Source: Opitutaceae bacterium
GTDB taxonomy: Bacteria; Verrucomicrobiota; Verrucomicrobiia; Opitutales; Opitutaceae
DNA length: 11,765 bases
Reading direction: 5' to 3'
Assembly: GCA_029979145.1 (NCBI GenBank)
Contig: JAPOIC010000042.1
Coordinates: 1 to 11,765, forward strand
Below, in pieces: positions 9,400-11,765 of this stretch. A program made the translations under genes and the position numbers. The notes beneath the pieces are model-generated. The model worked only from the letters and a program-made list of their open reading frames with translations, did no database searches and was not told where the DNA came from. Position 1 is the stretch's first letter. Each line of letters begins with the position of its first letter.

Positions 9400-10122
9400 T
9401 CAGAGGCTCATACGTTCGCGAAATTCCTGGGCCTGCCGGCGGCTCAGCTCGACCTTCACCCCGCCCTTCAATTCGACGAGGAGGCCGCCGCTGAACCAAG
9501 GCTCGATTTTCTCAATCCACGAAAGATTGATGATCTGTCGGCGGTTGGCGCGAAAAAACATCCGCGAATTGAGCCGCGCCTCCATGGCGATGAGCGAGCG
9601 GAAGAGCTGCGGCTGCGCGTCGTCGAAGTGCACGCGCGTGTAGTTGCCCTCGCTTTCGAGCAGGCGGATGTTGCGCACCTCGACAAACCAACACCGGTCG
9701 CCCTCGCGGACAAAAACCTTGTCGGATTCCAAGAGCGGCGCGGGAGCCTCGGTCGCGGCCGGGGCCGCGCCGGATTTTTCCTTCAAGCGGTCGATAGCCG
9801 AAGCGAGGCGCGCCGGGTCTACGGGCTTGAGCAGGTAGTCGAGCGCATTCAGCTCGAAAGCCTTGACCGCGAACTCGTCGAACGCGGTGGTGAATATCAC
9901 CTGTGGCACCGGCGGTTCCAACGAGGCGAGCAGGTCCATGCCGCTTTCGCCCGGCATCTGCACGTCGAGAAAAAGCAGGTCGGGCTTGAGCGCGGAGATT
10001 TTTTCGCGGGCCTGCTCGGCGTTGACAGCCTCGTCCCCCACCTCGATGTCCGGAAACGACTCCAGCAACCGGCGCAGTTCGTTGCGCGCCAGGCGTTCGT
10101 CGTCGATCAACAGCGCCTTCAT
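9400..10122 (-). CDS. LytTR-family response regulator
   Basis: A 240-residue cytoplasmic DNA-binding response regulator. The receiver domain (1-115) has the acidic pair D7-D8, the phosphoacceptor D53 (LFLDVQMPG), the TTAF switch region (78-81) and K99 in LLKPVDP. An Ala/Pro linker (118-130) leads to a LytTR domain (about 135-238) with LLESEGNYTRVH (154-165), FFRANRRQIIN (189-199) and VELSRRQAQEFRER (224-237). LytTR proteins bind pairs of short direct repeats near promoters; none was recognisable upstream of this operon. The start codon overlaps the histidine kinase stop in an ATGA arrangement (10119-10122), so the two are a translationally coupled pair. Related to LytR, AlgR and NatR. Regulation of the co-encoded transporter is the likely role. 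Confidence 0.95.
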   Translation of the reverse strand: MKALLIDDERLARNELRRLLESFPDIEVGDEAVNAEQAREKISALKPDLLFLDVQMPGESGMDLLASLEPPVPQVIFTTAFDEFAVKAFELNALDYLLKPVDPARLASAIDRLKEKSGAAPAATEAPAPLLESDKVFVREGDRCWFVEVRNIRLLESEGNYTRVHFDDAQPQLFRSLIAMEARLNSRMFFRANRRQIINLSWIEKIEPWFSGGLLVELKGGVKVELSRRQAQEFRERMSL

Positions 10123-11219
10123 GCCGTGACCAGGTCCGCGGCCTTGGTGTTGCTCCGCGGAATCCGCGCCTCGGCCACCACCACGCCGTGATCCTCGGCG
10201 CGCAAGTTCAGGCTGGCTTGCTCGCCGCACAGCAGGCGCAGGCGCTCGGCGGCGTTGCGCAGGCCCAAGCCCGTGCTCATGGGTTGGCGGGAGGAGGACT
10301 CGGGGAGGGTGCCGGGATTCGTGACCTGCAGCACCAGTTCGTCGTTTTCACAGCGCGCAATGATCGCGACCTCGCCGCCCTCGGGCAGTTTCGAAATGCC
10401 GTATTTCACCGCGTTCTCGACGAGCGTCTGCAGCAGCATGGGCGGCAGGAAAAACTGCAACGCCGCCGGGTCGACGTCGAGCCGCAGGCGCAGGCGTTCC
10501 TCGTGGCGCACCTGCTCCAGCGCGAGGTAGTCGTTGATCACGCGCAGCTCGTCTTCAAACGGCACGGTCTCCAGCTGGCCGCTCTGCAACGAATAGCGGA
10601 GCAAATTCGCCAGCTGGGTCACGGCCTGCCGCGCGCGCGGCGGATCCTCCTGAATCAGGGCCCGCAGGGAATTGAGGGCGTTGAAAATGAAATGGGGATT
10701 CACCTGCGACTTGAGCGCCCGCAGTTCCGCGTCCTTCAAGGTGGCCTGCAGGTGGACGCGCTCAAGCTCGGAGCGACGGAACCGATCCGCGATATTGTAG
10801 CCGAAATAAAGCAGCGACCACAGCAGCAGGATCCACACGCCGTTGAACACCGAGTAGACGAAACGCACCGTCTCGGTCGCCTTGATCTCCTTCATGTCGA
10901 GGTCGACGACCATGTAGAGCGGACGGTCGAGCAAGGCCCACAACACCGAGAGGAGCATGATCGCAACGGCGACGCGGGGCAGGAGCGCCGGCCAGTTGAG
11001 GTGCTTCCAGCCGCGCCGGTGAATCCACATCCGGTAAAGGTGGGTCAGGAGCCAGCCGATCGCGTTGCTGCAGACAAAAATGCAGAGCAGCCCAAAGGTG
11101 ATGCCTTTGTTGAGCTGCGCGAGGCCGATGCACACCAGAGTGAACCCCACCCAGCCAACGATCTGCGCGAGGACATAGAGCTTGTCCTGGCGGTTGGAAC
11201 ACGTGGGGGAAGCATTCAT
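10119..11219 (-). CDS. LytS/YehU-type sensor histidine kinase
   Basis: A 366-residue membrane histidine kinase of the His_kinase (PF06580) type, first gene of the operon. Four hydrophobic segments (about 15-37, 41-61, 83-98, 122-143) form the sensor part without a large external domain, so the signal is probably perceived in or at the membrane. A short coiled segment (148-168) leads to the phosphoacceptor region LKSQVNPHFIFNALNSLRAL with H176. The ATP-binding part has LVENAVKYG (266-274) as N-box and STGLGLRNAAERL (315-327) as G-box. Four membrane helices are fewer than in LytS itself and resemble the small kinases of LytTR pairs. ATG 11219 is the start that gives the full first helix. No Shine-Dalgarno is visible (GCACCC before ATG). 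Confidence 0.95.
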   Translation of the reverse strand: MNASPTCSNRQDKLYVLAQIVGWVGFTLVCIGLAQLNKGITFGLLCIFVCSNAIGWLLTHLYRMWIHRRGWKHLNWPALLPRVAVAIMLLSVLWALLDRPLYMVVDLDMKEIKATETVRFVYSVFNGVWILLLWSLLYFGYNIADRFRRSELERVHLQATLKDAELRALKSQVNPHFIFNALNSLRALIQEDPPRARQAVTQLANLLRYSLQSGQLETVPFEDELRVINDYLALEQVRHEERLRLRLDVDPAALQFFLPPMLLQTLVENAVKYGISKLPEGGEVAIIARCENDELVLQVTNPGTLPESSSRQPMSTGLGLRNAAERLRLLCGEQASLNLRAEDHGVVVAEARIPRSNTKAADLVTA

Positions 11220-11389
11220 CGGGTGCGGCTAGGATGGTGGTTGCGCCGGTGGAGGCCAGCCGAACCTACCCGGCCGGCCGGGGGAGTCGGCGCCATTTGG
11301 ACCAGCGGTCGAGAGACCACAGGAACGGCGGCAGTCACGGATCAGGGCGGGATTGCCCCGCCGGCGGTTTTCGGCCATCCCCTGCCCTC
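11220..11389. other. Divergent intergenic region between kinase operon and sugar kinase
   Basis: 170 bp that must carry the promoters of both the five-gene operon (leftward) and the ribokinase-like gene (rightward). It contains a self-complementary CCGGCCGGCCGG stretch (about 11270-11281) and a hairpin GGCGGG (11346-11351) / CCCGCC (11357-11362) 27 bp before the sugar kinase start. I see no convincing -35/-10 pair and no LytTR-type direct repeat. Confidence 0.4.
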
Positions 11390-11765
11390 ATGCCCCGCTC
11401 CCCCCAAGTCGTCGTCGTCGGCAGCTTCGTGCAGGACCTGACTTTCTTTTGTCCGCAATTCCCCTCGCCCGGCCAGACCACCGTCGGCACCTTCGCCGCC
11501 GGCCCCGGCGGCAAGGGTTCCAACCAGGCCGTCGCCGCGGGCCGCACCGGCGTGCCGACGGCGTTCATCGGCGCGGTGGGCGCGGACGCGTTCGCCAACG
11601 AGGCGGCGAAGTTCTACGCCGCCGAGGGCATCACCGCGCACTTCATCGCGAAACCGAAACACGCCACCGGCACCGCGGGAATTCTGGTCAACACCGCCGG
11701 GCAAAACGAGATCGTCGTCGCCCTCGGCGCCAGCCCACAGATCAAGCCGCGCGGCATCGACCCCA
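11390..11765 (+). CDS. PfkB-family sugar kinase, ribokinase-like (3'-truncated)
   Basis: The first 125 codons of a kinase that phosphorylates a sugar or nucleoside; the rest lies outside the window. The start VVVVGSFVQDLTF (7-19) corresponds to the family's first strand with the substrate-binding Asp (D16; VVGSINMDL in ribokinase). The hallmark GPGGKGSNQAVAAGRTG (38-54) forms part of the sugar site, and FIGAVGADAFANEA (59-72) is the usual following block. HATGTAGILV (91-100) fits the lid and strand region. The NQA-type motif favours ribokinase over fructokinase, but the ATP-site motif needed to confirm the family (DTxGAGD) is not in view. The gene is divergent from the sensor operon. The ATG at 11390 is the only start that precedes the first strand closely. 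Confidence 0.88.
   Translation, partial: MPRSPQVVVVGSFVQDLTFFCPQFPSPGQTTVGTFAAGPGGKGSNQAVAAGRTGVPTAFIGAVGADAFANEAAKFYAAEGITAHFIAKPKHATGTAGILVNTAGQNEIVVALGASPQIKPRGIDP

Noticed and set aside
10188..11441. 417-codon + strand frame opposite the histidine kinase, running into the sugar kinase
   Set aside because: Antisense to the kinase gene; its last part lies in a different frame from the clear ribokinase start at 11390.

Overview
This is a GC-rich bacterial chromosome segment with tightly packed genes on both strands. No gap between genes exceeds about 250 bp. My best guess is Verrucomicrobiota, probably Opitutaceae-like. This rests on gene style: a remnant resembling the ECF sigma factors common in Verrucomicrobia, Planctomycetes and Acidobacteria, a deoxyhypusine-synthase-like bacterial enzyme, LytTR-type signalling, and start codons without clear Shine-Dalgarno sequences. 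No rRNA or other phylogenetic marker confirms this.

Left part (1-5210). A 5'-truncated FAD-dependent dehydrogenase (COG2509 type, + strand) converges on a deoxyhypusine-synthase-family gene (- strand). The gap between them holds two copies of an AT-rich perfect palindrome exactly 80 bp apart, plus a GC-rich hairpin. Between the deoxyhypusine-synthase-like gene and a divergent ABC-F ATPase gene (+) lies a short - strand relic that reads like the two ends of an ECF sigma factor N-terminal region joined by a deletion. Beyond the ABC-F gene, after a bidirectional-looking terminator, is a small - strand ORF. It resembles the short N-terminal extension of the Ser/Thr kinases that often accompany such sigma factors.

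Middle part (5211-7205). Thymidine phosphorylase (deoA) and, upstream of it on the same strand, a small coiled-coil protein of unknown function. Hairpins lie on both sides of this pair.

Right part (7206-11219). A compact five-gene - strand operon reads histidine kinase (LytS/YehU type), LytTR response regulator, 56-residue two-helix membrane protein, NatA-like ABC ATPase, NatB-like ABC-2 permease. The kinase and regulator genes overlap by 4 bp and the other junctions are 4-8 bp. The arrangement recalls the natK-natR/natAB system of Bacillus subtilis (a LytTR two-component system controlling a Na+-extruding ABC transporter), with an extra small membrane protein inserted. The simplest reading is that the sensor pair controls its own exporter.

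Right edge (11390-11765). The first 125 codons of a PfkB-family sugar kinase (ribokinase-like) on the + strand, divergent from the operon and cut by the window end.

No tRNA, rRNA, CRISPR array, transposase, integrase or attachment site was seen. The most interesting items are the paired palindromes, the altered active site of the deoxyhypusine-synthase-like enzyme, the sigma-factor relic with the nearby orphan kinase-linker-like ORF, and the small membrane protein within the sensor-transporter operon. I did not identify a clearly new defence or mobile system.
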